From positions 1-64,000 of the forward strand of contig CBDIHK010000024.1 in assembly GCA_965279005.1 (NCBI GenBank): a DNA stretch of 64,000 bases, given 5' to 3'. Origin of the DNA: Planctobacterium sp965279005 (GTDB taxonomy: Bacteria > Pseudomonadota > Gammaproteobacteria > Enterobacterales > Alteromonadaceae). The notes beneath the pieces were generated by a model. The model searched no databases, had not been told where the DNA came from, and saw nothing but the letters and a program-made list of their open reading frames with translations. Numbering within the stretch: position 1 is the first letter of the stretch; every line of letters begins with the position of its first letter. This document shows, one piece after another, positions 33,738 to 44,126 of the stretch. The position numbers were made by a program, and so were the translations under genes.

Positions 33738-34907
33738 TTATTTATCTAGGTTTGGTTTTAAATCTATGTCGGTATCGAAACCAAATACCTTGCCGCTCCA
33801 AATAAACACTTGCCACACCAGCACACCAAAAGGCAAATAACCAAAGTAGCCAAGCAATGGCATTTCAGAGAACAAGTGGATAACGTTTACATAGGGAATA
33901 TTATATACCCAAAAGTTAGGGTTGGTCACTGATGTTGGATCGGTGGCGTAGCTCCCGTGGTTCCAGAATTCCCAAAACAGGCCATTGGCCATGGACGCCA
34001 AGGCGATCAACACGCCAGCCCCCCAATTGCCTTTAGCAATATTGGTGAAGGGGTTCCAAACGCCATTTTTTAGTAGCAAACCAGTCATTACTGCGAAAGG
34101 ACCAATCCACACTACCCAAAACAGTGGATAAGGAAGCACTACCATTAACCCAATCAGTACAGCACCAATTAATATGAGCTTGCCACCATCCAGTACCCAT
34201 TTGGGGCCATTTTGGTAGCGTTCGTAAAAACCGGGAATAGTGCGGAACAAGGTGTACCATTGGAAAATAACCGGTGTTACCGTGGAGTATGTTAGTAAAA
34301 ATTCAACACTCAAAAGCCAGTGTGGCCAGGGAGCATCGTAGGCATTGGGATAATACCAGTTGGCCAGCACGAAATAGTCGTAGTATTCAAAATAGGCCCA
34401 ACCTACTACGGAAATTACCGCACTGATCCAGAATACCGCGGGTTTGGCCGATGCCAGTGAAACGCCATTGTTGCGTTTGTAGACGATGCCGTCCAATACA
34501 AAGATAAACCCCCACCACATAGGTGTGAAAGACCAATACACCAAGTTGCCAAAGTCGAGGCTGTGTTGCCACATTAAACCCCAGAAAAACAGGTTGCAGA
34601 CCAGGCCTGCCCAAAACCACCAAGGGAAAGGCGCCATTTTGCTTGGCCTGGGAGCAGGTTCTGCACCCTTGAAACCAAATTTTTTCGGCCAAATCACCAG
34701 GGCGCTGACAAAGAAAACACCTGGCAACATGAGCAGAAAATAGATCCAATTAAACCCAGGCACAGGTGGCACATCGGGACCGGTTACCTGTTGTGGCGGG
34801 AACTCGCCGAAGCCTGGTGGTAGGTGGGTGTCAGGGTAGTAGAAATAAGCTACTATCAAAGGAATGAGCAAAGTGGCCAATACCGGCCAAATCAATTTCC
34901 ACTTCAT
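33738..34907 (-). CDS. Unidentified multi-spanning membrane protein rich in aromatic residues
   Basis: A 389-residue protein I do not recognise. A short hydrophobic N-terminus (5-22) precedes a proline-rich stretch (PPGFGEFPPQQVTGPDVPPVPG), then about nine to ten membrane spans. Trp, Phe and Tyr are very frequent (WPHWLLSVEFLL, WWFWAGLVCNLFFWGLMW). Conserved-looking polar points within the spans are WAYFEYYDYF and GLFWEFWNHGSY. A good ribosome site (GGAGATAATAAAA) precedes ATG 34907. It lies between a TonB-dependent receptor gene and a HAD hydrolase on the same strand. No catalytic motif is evident; it could be an enzyme of lipid substrates or a transporter. Confidence 0.75.
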   Translation of the reverse strand: MKWKLIWPVLATLLIPLIVAYFYYPDTHLPPGFGEFPPQQVTGPDVPPVPGFNWIYFLLMLPGVFFVSALVIWPKKFGFKGAEPAPRPSKMAPFPWWFWAGLVCNLFFWGLMWQHSLDFGNLVYWSFTPMWWGFIFVLDGIVYKRNNGVSLASAKPAVFWISAVISVVGWAYFEYYDYFVLANWYYPNAYDAPWPHWLLSVEFLLTYSTVTPVIFQWYTLFRTIPGFYERYQNGPKWVLDGGKLILIGAVLIGLMVVLPYPLFWVVWIGPFAVMTGLLLKNGVWNPFTNIAKGNWGAGVLIALASMANGLFWEFWNHGSYATDPTSVTNPNFWVYNIPYVNVIHLFSEMPLLGYFGYLPFGVLVWQVFIWSGKVFGFDTDIDLKPNLDK

Positions 34908-34943
34908 TTTTATTATCTCCTGTTCCCGGTGCGATCAAGCTTT

Positions 34944-37202
34944 TTAAAACTGGTAGCTTAGTTCGATGCCAACCTGCCTTTTTTCACCTTTTAACTCGGT
35001 CACCGCAGCTAAGGCAGCGATGGAGTCAAAGCGCAGTTCAGCGTATTCTTGGTTGAAAATATTCTTACCCCATAAACCGAGTTCCCATTGCCCATCGAAA
35101 CCGTAGGCTACCCGGCCATGCCACAGCGTATATCCTTCTTGGCGTGTGTACGGGTTTTCATTTTGGTCAAAATAGAACTCGGATTGGTAGTCAAAACCGA
35201 GTTCTGCTTTAAACTGGCCATCAAGCCAATCCCGTTGGTAAAACGCATTGCCGCTGATATTCCACTTCGATGTGAAGGGCATCTGCGCGGCTGAAACCGA
35301 CACACCATCCCCAACATAGTCCCCTATTTCCGCTTTTGGGATATAGCCGATATTGAGGTTAAAGCGCCAATTTTTGTTGGGTTGCAACCACATTTCCGAC
35401 TCCAAGCCATAAATGGTGGAATCCCCGGCATTGCGCAGCACGTCGTAGGGTGAAACGCTTTGCGAAACGTTAATAAATACTTGCTGGTCATGGTAATCAT
35501 AGTAGAAAGACGAAATATTTGCCCAAAACTTGTTCTCCCAAGCTTGCAAACGAAACCCAAGCTCGTAGGCGTTGAGGGATTCTGGGCGATATTCTGAATC
35601 TGCTGCTTCCGCAGGGCTGGTTGCATAGCCCGCGTTGTAGCCACCGCTTTTGTAGCCTCTTGAATAGCTATAAAATATGCTATTACCGTTTTCTAACCGC
35701 TGCACTAAAGCGAGTTTGCCGGACCATTCACTGTCTTCGATTTTACCGCTCAAATCCCATAAGTTGGGAATAACCGCAGCTACAGTATCTAAATCAGCAT
35801 TGGCACGGTAGGTCGTGCTTTCATCGGTGAAACGCAATCCAGTGGTGAGGGTAAAATGATTGGATAACTCCCAATCCAATTGGCTAAAAACTGCTTTTGA
35901 TTCATTTTCTAGTCGGTTGTTGTAAAAGAACTGGGCTGGGATTGCCTCTAGTCCTGGCACCTGCCGGAAGTCCCTGAATAAGTCGATATCGTTGTTTTGC
36001 AAGATTTCTTCATTTAAAAAATACAATCCAGTGATCCAGTGGTATTGTCCTTTCTCGACAGCGACGCTGAACTCTTGGCTAGTCAGGTCATTGTCTGTGC
36101 CCATGCTGCCTTCAATGAAATTACCTGGACCATCTGAATCCCAGGAGTGGAAGCGTTCCATATCGCGTTTTGCGGTTATGGATGTGAAGGTGGTTTGGGC
36201 ATTGATTTGCCAAACCAGTTTCAAGCTAGCAGACCAACTTTCGGTGTCATGCAGGCGGTCGTTGGTATCGGCGCTGGTATCCCAATAGTCGTCACTGTCG
36301 ACAAAAAAAGCCAAAGGCATCAGCACAACCCTGCGTGCACAACCCTATTGGGAGAACATTGGCCACCATTGGCAACATCTAGAATACCCGCACTCTCAAT
36401 TGGTTTTGGTGCCCCGCGCCAATTCTCAGAAGTTAATTTCGTAGTGATTTGTATTGCCTCATTTTTGTATTGCCCAATCCAACGCAAAATTGGTTTGGCG
36501 CAACCCGCCGTTAGGTGCCCCCGGGAATTGGTTATTTATAGAGAATTCATAATCTTCATAATTCAATGCAATGCGGTTGGAGAAGTTTTGGTTGACCGGC
36601 AATGAAACAGCGGCATCAAAGGATTTGTGTTGATGCTCTGCCACGCTTGCCTTGGCATAGCCTTCAAATTCTGAACCGGGCATAGCTGAACGCAGCAATA
36701 TGGCACCGCCTGTTGTATTGCGGCCAAACAAGGTACCCTGGGGCCCGCGCAGCACTTCCACTTGTTCCAGGTCGAAAAGGTTGGCTGAAAGGTTGTTGGC
36801 GCTGCCACTGACGACGTCATCGCTGTAAACTGCTATTGGGGATACGCTGGATGTATTGTAGTCAATCATACCCACTCCCCGTAAATTGAAGGCTGGGGGT
36901 GTGCCTTCGCCGGCATTGTTGGTGATTTTGAAATTAGGCACCAATGGCGCCAGTTGCGTTGTGTCTTTTAGTTGCCTGTTTTCTATAAATTGGCTATCAA
37001 AAACACTGATGGAGACGCTGACGTCGTTTAATTGTTGTGGGCGTTTTTGTGCGTAAACGACGATGTGTTCTATTTCGTCTGCCTGCTGCAAGCCAGTTTC
37101 ATTTTGAGGTTGCTGGGCTGTAGCGAGTGAGGGAATGCCAATGCTTGCTATTAATCCGGTTCGAAGTAAACAGGTGAATTGCGAAAAACGAAAATGACGC
37201 AT
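34944..37202 (-). pseudogene. TonB-dependent outer membrane receptor, broken by frameshifts
   Basis: The N-terminal piece (37202 to 36459) has a signal peptide, a TonB-box-like segment (EIEHIVVYAQKRPQ) and a plug with FNLRGVGMIDY and VEVLRGPQGTLFGRNTTGGA. The C-terminal piece (36326 to 34944) is barrel sequence ending in GIELSYQF. Between them the coding frame can be followed only by removing one base at each of three points: an A run near 36464, GGGTT near 36331, and a T7 run (36302-36309). These restore NEAIQITTKLTSENWRG and CADAFGFFVDSDD. Two runs are homopolymers, so sequencing error is possible; otherwise the receptor is inactive. Substrate unknown. Confidence 0.8.
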
Positions 37203-37358
37203 TTTATTGGCCTTGTAATTATTGCTGGCTAAAACTTAGCACTAATTTGTCCCAAGTAACAAAATTTAGCTGCTATGGGTATTAATTCATTAATCCAGCG
37301 TTCTTGAGCCAAACAGGGCCTAGCAGCCGAAGTCCAAAAGCGCTTACAATTGTTCTAA

Positions 37359-37370
37359 TGTGGATCCACA
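37359..37370. promoter_or_regulatory. Short perfect palindrome in the receptor/sensor divergent gap
   Basis: TGTGGATCCACA is a perfect 12-base palindrome about 105 bases upstream of the giant sensor gene, in the 271-base gap shared with the receptor gene. It may be an operator; nothing else supports this, and no gene is seen in the gap. Confidence 0.25.
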
Positions 37371-37473
37371 ATATAGTGCTTGATATCTTGTAAGCTGTGG
37401 TTCACGTGCTTTGAAACTATAATCAAAAGAGTAACTGGATTCGGATGAAATGCTACAGGCAAGGCACAAATAA

Positions 37474-40400
37474 ATGGTAACGGTACTGGATTATGAAATA
37501 ACGGGAGAGCTTCCGCCCTTATCGCAACACATCCATATTTATAAAGCACTATCTCCATCCGGTGAAACCGTCCTATTGTTGGAATTGCACGACTATAACG
37601 AGCTACAGCTGCAGCAATTCCTCGAACAGGCTAATCAAAATAGCAATAGCCAACTTTTGCCTTTAAAGGCCATCAATAGCGTTTTTGAGCATCAATTGAG
37701 TTATTTTGCAGTCATTGAATGTAACCATAATATTGGTGCATTTGAAAATCACGTTGGTGGTTCGGTTTCTAATTTGGAAACAAAATTGAAATTGAGCTCG
37801 CAACTTTGTGCTTTTGTTGCGAGTTTCCACAATTCTGGCATGAACTTGGGTTTATTTAACCTAGCCGGCTTTTATTTCGACAATAGCCACAATGAGTTTT
37901 TTACGGTTAATTATCTCTCAAACCAGCAGTCTATTGAGGCTCTCGTTGGCGAGTCCGCACTGGAAGACAAAGAACAATATTTACTTACCTTATCACCCGA
38001 GGCGACGGGGCGGGTTAACCGGAAATTAGATATTCGCTCTGATCTCTATACTCTGGGTGTATTGATGTACCGGATCTTTTATGGGCACTACCCCTTTGAT
38101 GCGGACGATGCGATGGAATTGGTACATGCCCATATCGCCAAGGACGCTTTGTTCCCCTTCGCCCCCGATATCCCACTTGCCATTGAACAAATGCTGCGGC
38201 GGCTACTAAAAAAGGATCCAGAAGCGCGCTACCAAAACATAGAGTCATTATTATTGGATGTGAACGCTTGTCTCCGCCAAGCGGTGCAAGATACGCCGGT
38301 AGAGCAATTCACGCTTGTGTCATCCGGTAGGACGGCAGAATTGGTTTTTCCCGATATCCTGTATGGCCGTGAACAAGAGTTGCGCCATCTGACCCAGTTG
38401 TGCGCTGGAGTACAAGAAAAGGGCAATGCCCAGGTAGTGGTGGTGAAAGGGCGCTCAGGCGTTGGTAAATCCGCATTTATAAGGGAGTTATCTAGGCCCG
38501 CTATCCTACACAATGGCATCTTTGCCCAAGGCAAGAGTGAACAATACCAACGCAGTGCCAGCAATTCAGTACTTATCGCGGCTATTGATAATTTGTTAGA
38601 ACAGTTCTTATTATTGGACGAAGCTCGTTTGGCTGAGGTGCGAAAGGGCTTAGAAGCGGAGCTCAGCAATGAATTACCCCTATTGTTGACAATATTGCCG
38701 CGGCTGTCTTTGGTGCTAGCGAAGGAGATAAGCGATGGCAGAGCACAAGACCCGGGCAAAGATCAGAAACCCGAGCAGGCACTGTATCGCTTATTGTTGT
38801 GTTTGGGGCAGGTGGCGCAGCAAATAGTGCTGTTTCTAGACGATTTGCATTGGATTGATAGCCTTTCATTAAATGTTTTGTGCTATGTGTTCCAACACCA
38901 AGAACTGCCCTCACTGATGTTTGTGTTTTCGTTTCGCGACAACGAACTCACGGAAAGCCATCCACTGCAGCACCTATTGCAAACGGTAAATGAAAATGGC
39001 ATCCCGCTAGATGTATTGACGCTCGAACCGCTGGCACAAGACGCAACACAGCTATTTATAGAAGACACCTTTTGGGAAACGTCATTTGACCTCTACGAGC
39101 TTTGCGCAGTGGTGCAGGAAAAAACCGGTGGCAATCCATTTTTTGTCCGTGAATTTCTGAAAAATTTGGCAGACAAAGGCCTGTTATTCCAACTTGAGGA
39201 TGGGGTTTGGGGTTGGCGAGAGAGCGAAATCCATGAGCAAAAAATTACCGAAAGTGTGGTTGACCTAGTATCCCAGCGCTTGGCACGGTTACCGTTGGCT
39301 GAACTGAATTGCCTCAAATTGGCAGCGTGCCTCGGCAACCGCATTCCCTATGCCCACTTAAAAGCCTTGTCGTTTGAACAAAACCTGGATTTAGATGCCT
39401 GTGTTGGACAATGGCTGAATGATGGCTTGTTTGTTGGCCATTACGATGAAAACAATGTGATAGATGCGATTAGCTTTTCCCACGACCGTATACAACAAGC
39501 CGCGTATCAATTGCCATTGGGCAAACCCAATGGTTATTTCCATTTCCAAATATCTGATGCATTTATCCGCAACCATGACGATGTTTGGCTGCGGCAAAAC
39601 ATTTTGGACGTGATCAGCCACATTCAACAGAGTATCAGCGTACATTTGGAAAACAGGGATAACCGTGAATTGGCCAAGTACTACTACTGGGCGGGCAGGA
39701 CAGCTGATATTAACCATGTGTTTGATGCGGCGAAAGAATACTACCAACAAGGTGTGTCATTGTTGGAAAAGCAACATTGGCGCACTGACTACCAATTGTG
39801 TTTCGGCCTCAATTTTGGACTGTGCAATGTGCTGTACTTGACCCAGGATTTCGAAGGGCTTGATGGCCGGTTAACGGCATTGTACGGACATGCCAATACC
39901 AGTATCGATAGCAAAAAAGTATGCAAGCTGCGTATTCTGTTACTCGTGGCTAATAACCAAATGGCGCTGGCCTATAAATTTGGCATAGACAATATTGATG
40001 TGGTTGAGCTACCTGCTGGTGAGGGTGCTGCAGGGCAATATTTTGAGATTGAAAGTTTATATCCAGCTGCTGGCATAGAGGCGATTGCAGAACTACCAGA
40101 ATTGTCCGATCAAGACCAAGCCCTAACCCAAGAAATACTGAATGCCTTGCACACACCTTCTTATATAGTGGGACCGGACAAGTATTTGTCTATTATGTAC
40201 AACTCTTTGCTGTCCCTGCTAAAACACGGCTTGAGCAGCGTGTCGCCAAAGGCCATTATGGGCCACGCCCAGTTGTTAGCGGGCGCTTTTGGCCGATACG
40301 ATGAAGCAATGCTATTAGTCGCTGTGGCCGAGAAAATCAGCGAGCGTTTCCCCAACCTACCTGCTGCCGAAATAGAGTTGGAGCTAATTAAACACAGTTC

Positions 40401-43400
40401 AATATTGCATTGGCGCAAGCCGTTGAGGGAGTCAATTCCGGCGCTGAAACATAACTACTTCTCTGGTTATGAAAATGGCCATGTTGAATATGCTTTCCAT
40501 TCACTGCTATTCAGTTGTTTTTATAACTTGTTCAGCGGTGAATCATTAGAGAAGGTAAGCCAGGATCTGGAATCGGCAATAGCCATATTTACAGAGAAAC
40601 AGCAGCTGTACCATTTAGGCTATAGCCAAATCTGGCACCAGTTAACTTGGAACCTCCACGCTAAAGTAACTACCCCAAGGAGGATGCTCGGCCCTGCCTT
40701 TAATGAGGATGTTGGCTTGCAACCCCTTATTGAAAACAACAATGTCACAACTTTATTGTGTTTTTATATAAGCAAGGTGATCTTGTGCTACCACTATGGG
40801 GACACTGAAAATGCACTGCGCTACGCCCAACTAGCTGAGCCTCTGCTTGATGTTGCGCCAGGTTTGTATCATGTAACAGAGTTCGAGTATTACAGGGCCT
40901 TGTTGTACATGCGGCAATTGCACAAAAAAGCTGACCATGGCGAGCAACCAAATATGTCACTTGCCCAGCGACAGTTCCAAAAAATCCAGGGTTGGCTGGG
41001 CCACGGTTCTGCCAACCACAGCCACCAAGCATTGTTGCTTGAAGCTGAGTTTGCCCGTCTGGAGAAAAGGGCAGATGCTTGGCAGCTATACTCAAAAGCC
41101 ATTGCTGTAGCCAACCAGCAGCAATTTACCCAACATTCCGCAATAGCCCACGAGTTATATGCCGGCTACTGGCTGGAACAAGGTGAAACCGACCTCGCTT
41201 TGAGCCAGTTACAATTGGCGTACAAAAAATACGAGCAATGGAAGGCCTTCAATTTATGTGAGCACTTACTTCAAAAACATCCTGAATTAAAGAGAAAACT
41301 GCACGGAGAGGTGAGTGCAACCGCATCGGGACTAGATAACCGTTTGGATCTGGCTTCTATCCTCAAGGCCGCTGAAACCTTAACCGGTGTTGTGGATTTA
41401 GAAGCTTTTATTGAAAAGATGATGTCTATTATCGTGGAGAACGCAGGAGCGCAGCGGGGTTGCATCCTGTTCTACCAACATGACGGTATTTCACTGGAAA
41501 CTTCCTATCCAACGCCGATATCCAAAGGGGAAATTCCCAACGCGTTAATTAACTACGTTTCCCGTACGCTGCAGCCGTATATTGTGGAAGACAGCACCCG
41601 TGAATCCAAACTGAACCTGGGGCTGAAAAGCTTTGGTAAGTTGCCCCAGTCCATGTTGCTGATACCTATTGTGGTATCAGGTGACCTGCGTGGGATTTTG
41701 TATTTGGAACACAAGGATTTGACCGGCTTTTTCAAGGCTGACCGGGTTGATGTGCTGCAGCTGTTGGCGAACCAAACCGCAATTTTGTTTGACAATGCCC
41801 GCCTGTATAAAGAGTTACTGGCGAGCAACAAAGACTTGGAGCGGAAAGTGGAAGTGCGCACCGAGGAACTCGCCAAGGCGAAGCTCAAAGCTGAAGAAGC
41901 CACCGCTGCCAAGTCTAACTTCTTGGCCAATATGAGCCATGAGATCCGCACGCCCATGAATGCGGTTATCGGCCTATCTAGGTTAGCCCTGCGCAAGCAG
42001 CGGCATCCAGAACACAAGGACTACCTCGAAAAAATACTGAGTTCGTCAGAAGCATTGCTTACCTTGATCAACGACATACTCGATTTTTCCAAGATAGAAG
42101 CACAAAAACTGACATTGGAGCAGACCACCTTCAGCCTAGAGTCGTCATTGCGCCGGGTAGTTAACCTCAACTCCCACCGCATGCATGAAAAACACCTTGA
42201 GTTTGTATTGTCGGTTGATCCCGACGTGCCGGATAAGTTGATGGGCGACCCGTTGCGGTTGGAGCAAGTCATCATCAATTTGGTCAGCAACGCCATCAAA
42301 TTTACCGACAAGGGCTATGTGCAAGTCGCAATCAAAGTGATTGAGCGGGCCAACAACAAGATAAGACTCGGCTTTGCGATCCAGGACAGTGGTATTGGCA
42401 TGAGCAAAGAGCAATCTGAGCGCCTATTCCAGTCTTTCAGCCAAGCCGACGATAGCGTCACCCGCAGATACGGTGGAACCGGTTTGGGGCTGGCAATATG
42501 TAAACAACTTTGCCAATTGATGGGTGGGGAGATTTGGGTCGACAGTGAGCCAGGCAAAGGTTCCAATTTCCAATTTACTGCTGCACTTTTGGAAGTACCA
42601 GAAGACAAAGAAACCCTGTCCAAATCATTGCATCCTGGAAACATGCGTGCGCTCGTGGTGGACGACATGGCGATAGCTCGGAAAGTCATGTGTGATTACC
42701 TGGTGGGCTTTGGCATCCAAACTGACACAGTTACCAACGGCAAAGAAGCATTGGATGCCGTTATTAGGGCTGATATGCACCAACGGGCTTACGATGTCGT
42801 GCTTATGGATTGGAAAATGCCAGAAATGGATGGGATCACGGCGTCCAAGCTTATCAGGGAACAGGTTAGCGGCAAAACCCCGCATATTCTAATGGTCTCA
42901 GCGTATGACCGGGCTGAGCTGGAGCATAGCCAAAGCGGTAATCTAGTGGACGATTTCTTAGAAAAACCAGTTAGTGCCTCAAGCCTAATCGACAGTATTA
43001 ATGCCATCCTCGGCAACCGCACATTACCTGCTGGAGAAGCCATTGTTGCTGGCAAAGTACCTGATCTTAAAGGTTATCGGCTATTGCTGGTGGAGGACAA
43101 CAAGATAAACCAGCAAGTGGCAATGGAGTTTTTATTGGATACCAATGCTGATGTTGACGTTGCTGGCAATGGTATTGAGGCGATTGAAGCGCTGCGCAAT
43201 ATTGAATTTGATTTGGTCTTTATGGATATACAAATGCCTGTTATGGATGGCTTGACGGCAACTTCAAAAATTCGCGAATTTAACCCTGACATTCCCATCG
43301 TCGCCATGACCGCCCACGCCATGGAAGGGGACAAGGACAAAAGTTTGCAAGCGGGTATGAACGGCCATGTCACTAAACCCATAGATCCAGAACAAGTATA

Positions 43401-44100
43401 CCGGGTGTTGGCCCAGTTTTTGGCGGTGCCAGCCAAATCGCCACGCATTGGGCCATTAAACGCTCTTTCCGCACAAAAAATGACAACTTCAGACAATGGA
43501 AACCGCGTCCAGCAGCTGAGGCAGTTAGGCACGTTGGATGTAGATGCTGCGATTGAACGGTTCCAAGGGAAAACCCAACTCTACGAAGAATTGGTAAGGG
43601 ACTTTGTCAAAGATTACAGTGTGATCTGCACAGAGCTAAAAGCCTTGGCTGCGGCTGAGAACAACGAACTCCTGCACAGAAAGATCCATTCCCTAAAATC
43701 TAATACCGCCTACATTGGTGCCATGGAATTATCGAGGAACGTGGCGGTATTAGAGCAAATGATATTGGATGCTGTGGATTTTGAATTAGAATTACACGTA
43801 GTGATTGAAGACTTGGAAGCACTGCTGGCCAAGCTCAGTGCTGTCGTGCCAGTATCAGGCGACGCCAATTCTGATGAGGTGGGGTTTGAGCCTGATTTGG
43901 TGAGTTTGTTGCAGCGGCTCCTACCCATGCTACAGGGATCGGATTTTAACGTGGAAAGACACTTGGCAAGTTTGGACAAGTATGTTTCCAATGAGACAGA
44001 TACGGCCAATGCGCAGAAATTGGCTGAGCTAATTGATGATATGGAGTTTGAAGATGCCTATGATTTGGTAAACGATTGGCTAACCACACTTTCAGAATAA
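37474..44100 (+). CDS. Giant hybrid sensor: pseudokinase-AAA ATPase-GAF-histidine kinase-two receivers-HPt
   Basis: A 2208-residue multidomain protein. Residues 1-275 resemble a Ser/Thr kinase (SPEATGRVNRKLDIRSDLYTLG), but the ATP Lys, HRD and DFG motifs are missing. Residues 295-560 are an AAA_16-type ATPase with Walker A GRSGVGKS (about 323-330) and Walker B VLFLDDLHWID. About 600-1300 is helical and TPR-like. GAF covers about 1300-1445, then a coiled coil. The HisKA phospho-His is 1489 (NMSHEIRTPMN), and the ATPase domain has NLVSNAIKF and GGTGLGLAI. Receiver aspartates are 1779 and 1918, and the HPt His is 2072 (IHSLKSNTAY). The architecture resembles cyanobacterial HstK-like proteins. 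No membrane spans are obvious, so it is likely a cytoplasmic sensor. Confidence 0.93.
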   Translation: MVTVLDYEITGELPPLSQHIHIYKALSPSGETVLLLELHDYNELQLQQFLEQANQNSNSQLLPLKAINSVFEHQLSYFAVIECNHNIGAFENHVGGSVSNLETKLKLSSQLCAFVASFHNSGMNLGLFNLAGFYFDNSHNEFFTVNYLSNQQSIEALVGESALEDKEQYLLTLSPEATGRVNRKLDIRSDLYTLGVLMYRIFYGHYPFDADDAMELVHAHIAKDALFPFAPDIPLAIEQMLRRLLKKDPEARYQNIESLLLDVNACLRQAVQDTPVEQFTLVSSGRTAELVFPDILYGREQELRHLTQLCAGVQEKGNAQVVVVKGRSGVGKSAFIRELSRPAILHNGIFAQGKSEQYQRSASNSVLIAAIDNLLEQFLLLDEARLAEVRKGLEAELSNELPLLLTILPRLSLVLAKEISDGRAQDPGKDQKPEQALYRLLLCLGQVAQQIVLFLDDLHWIDSLSLNVLCYVFQHQELPSLMFVFSFRDNELTESHPLQHLLQTVNENGIPLDVLTLEPLAQDATQLFIEDTFWETSFDLYELCAVVQEKTGGNPFFVREFLKNLADKGLLFQLEDGVWGWRESEIHEQKITESVVDLVSQRLARLPLAELNCLKLAACLGNRIPYAHLKALSFEQNLDLDACVGQWLNDGLFVGHYDENNVIDAISFSHDRIQQAAYQLPLGKPNGYFHFQISDAFIRNHDDVWLRQNILDVISHIQQSISVHLENRDNRELAKYYYWAGRTADINHVFDAAKEYYQQGVSLLEKQHWRTDYQLCFGLNFGLCNVLYLTQDFEGLDGRLTALYGHANTSIDSKKVCKLRILLLVANNQMALAYKFGIDNIDVVELPAGEGAAGQYFEIESLYPAAGIEAIAELPELSDQDQALTQEILNALHTPSYIVGPDKYLSIMYNSLLSLLKHGLSSVSPKAIMGHAQLLAGAFGRYDEAMLLVAVAEKISERFPNLPAAEIELELIKHSSILHWRKPLRESIPALKHNYFSGYENGHVEYAFHSLLFSCFYNLFSGESLEKVSQDLESAIAIFTEKQQLYHLGYSQIWHQLTWNLHAKVTTPRRMLGPAFNEDVGLQPLIENNNVTTLLCFYISKVILCYHYGDTENALRYAQLAEPLLDVAPGLYHVTEFEYYRALLYMRQLHKKADHGEQPNMSLAQRQFQKIQGWLGHGSANHSHQALLLEAEFARLEKRADAWQLYSKAIAVANQQQFTQHSAIAHELYAGYWLEQGETDLALSQLQLAYKKYEQWKAFNLCEHLLQKHPELKRKLHGEVSATASGLDNRLDLASILKAAETLTGVVDLEAFIEKMMSIIVENAGAQRGCILFYQHDGISLETSYPTPISKGEIPNALINYVSRTLQPYIVEDSTRESKLNLGLKSFGKLPQSMLLIPIVVSGDLRGILYLEHKDLTGFFKADRVDVLQLLANQTAILFDNARLYKELLASNKDLERKVEVRTEELAKAKLKAEEATAAKSNFLANMSHEIRTPMNAVIGLSRLALRKQRHPEHKDYLEKILSSSEALLTLINDILDFSKIEAQKLTLEQTTFSLESSLRRVVNLNSHRMHEKHLEFVLSVDPDVPDKLMGDPLRLEQVIINLVSNAIKFTDKGYVQVAIKVIERANNKIRLGFAIQDSGIGMSKEQSERLFQSFSQADDSVTRRYGGTGLGLAICKQLCQLMGGEIWVDSEPGKGSNFQFTAALLEVPEDKETLSKSLHPGNMRALVVDDMAIARKVMCDYLVGFGIQTDTVTNGKEALDAVIRADMHQRAYDVVLMDWKMPEMDGITASKLIREQVSGKTPHILMVSAYDRAELEHSQSGNLVDDFLEKPVSASSLIDSINAILGNRTLPAGEAIVAGKVPDLKGYRLLLVEDNKINQQVAMEFLLDTNADVDVAGNGIEAIEALRNIEFDLVFMDIQMPVMDGLTATSKIREFNPDIPIVAMTAHAMEGDKDKSLQAGMNGHVTKPIDPEQVYRVLAQFLAVPAKSPRIGPLNALSAQKMTTSDNGNRVQQLRQLGTLDVDAAIERFQGKTQLYEELVRDFVKDYSVICTELKALAAAENNELLHRKIHSLKSNTAYIGAMELSRNVAVLEQMILDAVDFELELHVVIEDLEALLAKLSAVVPVSGDANSDEVGFEPDLVSLLQRLLPMLQGSDFNVERHLASLDKYVSNETDTANAQKLAELIDDMEFEDAYDLVNDWLTTLSE

Positions 44101-44126
44101 TTTAGACAGCGATAACAAGCACAGAC

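Noticed and set aside
38229..42689. Several antisense frames of 100-180 codons in the giant sensor gene
   Set aside because: All oppose a continuous 2208-codon gene with ordered domains.
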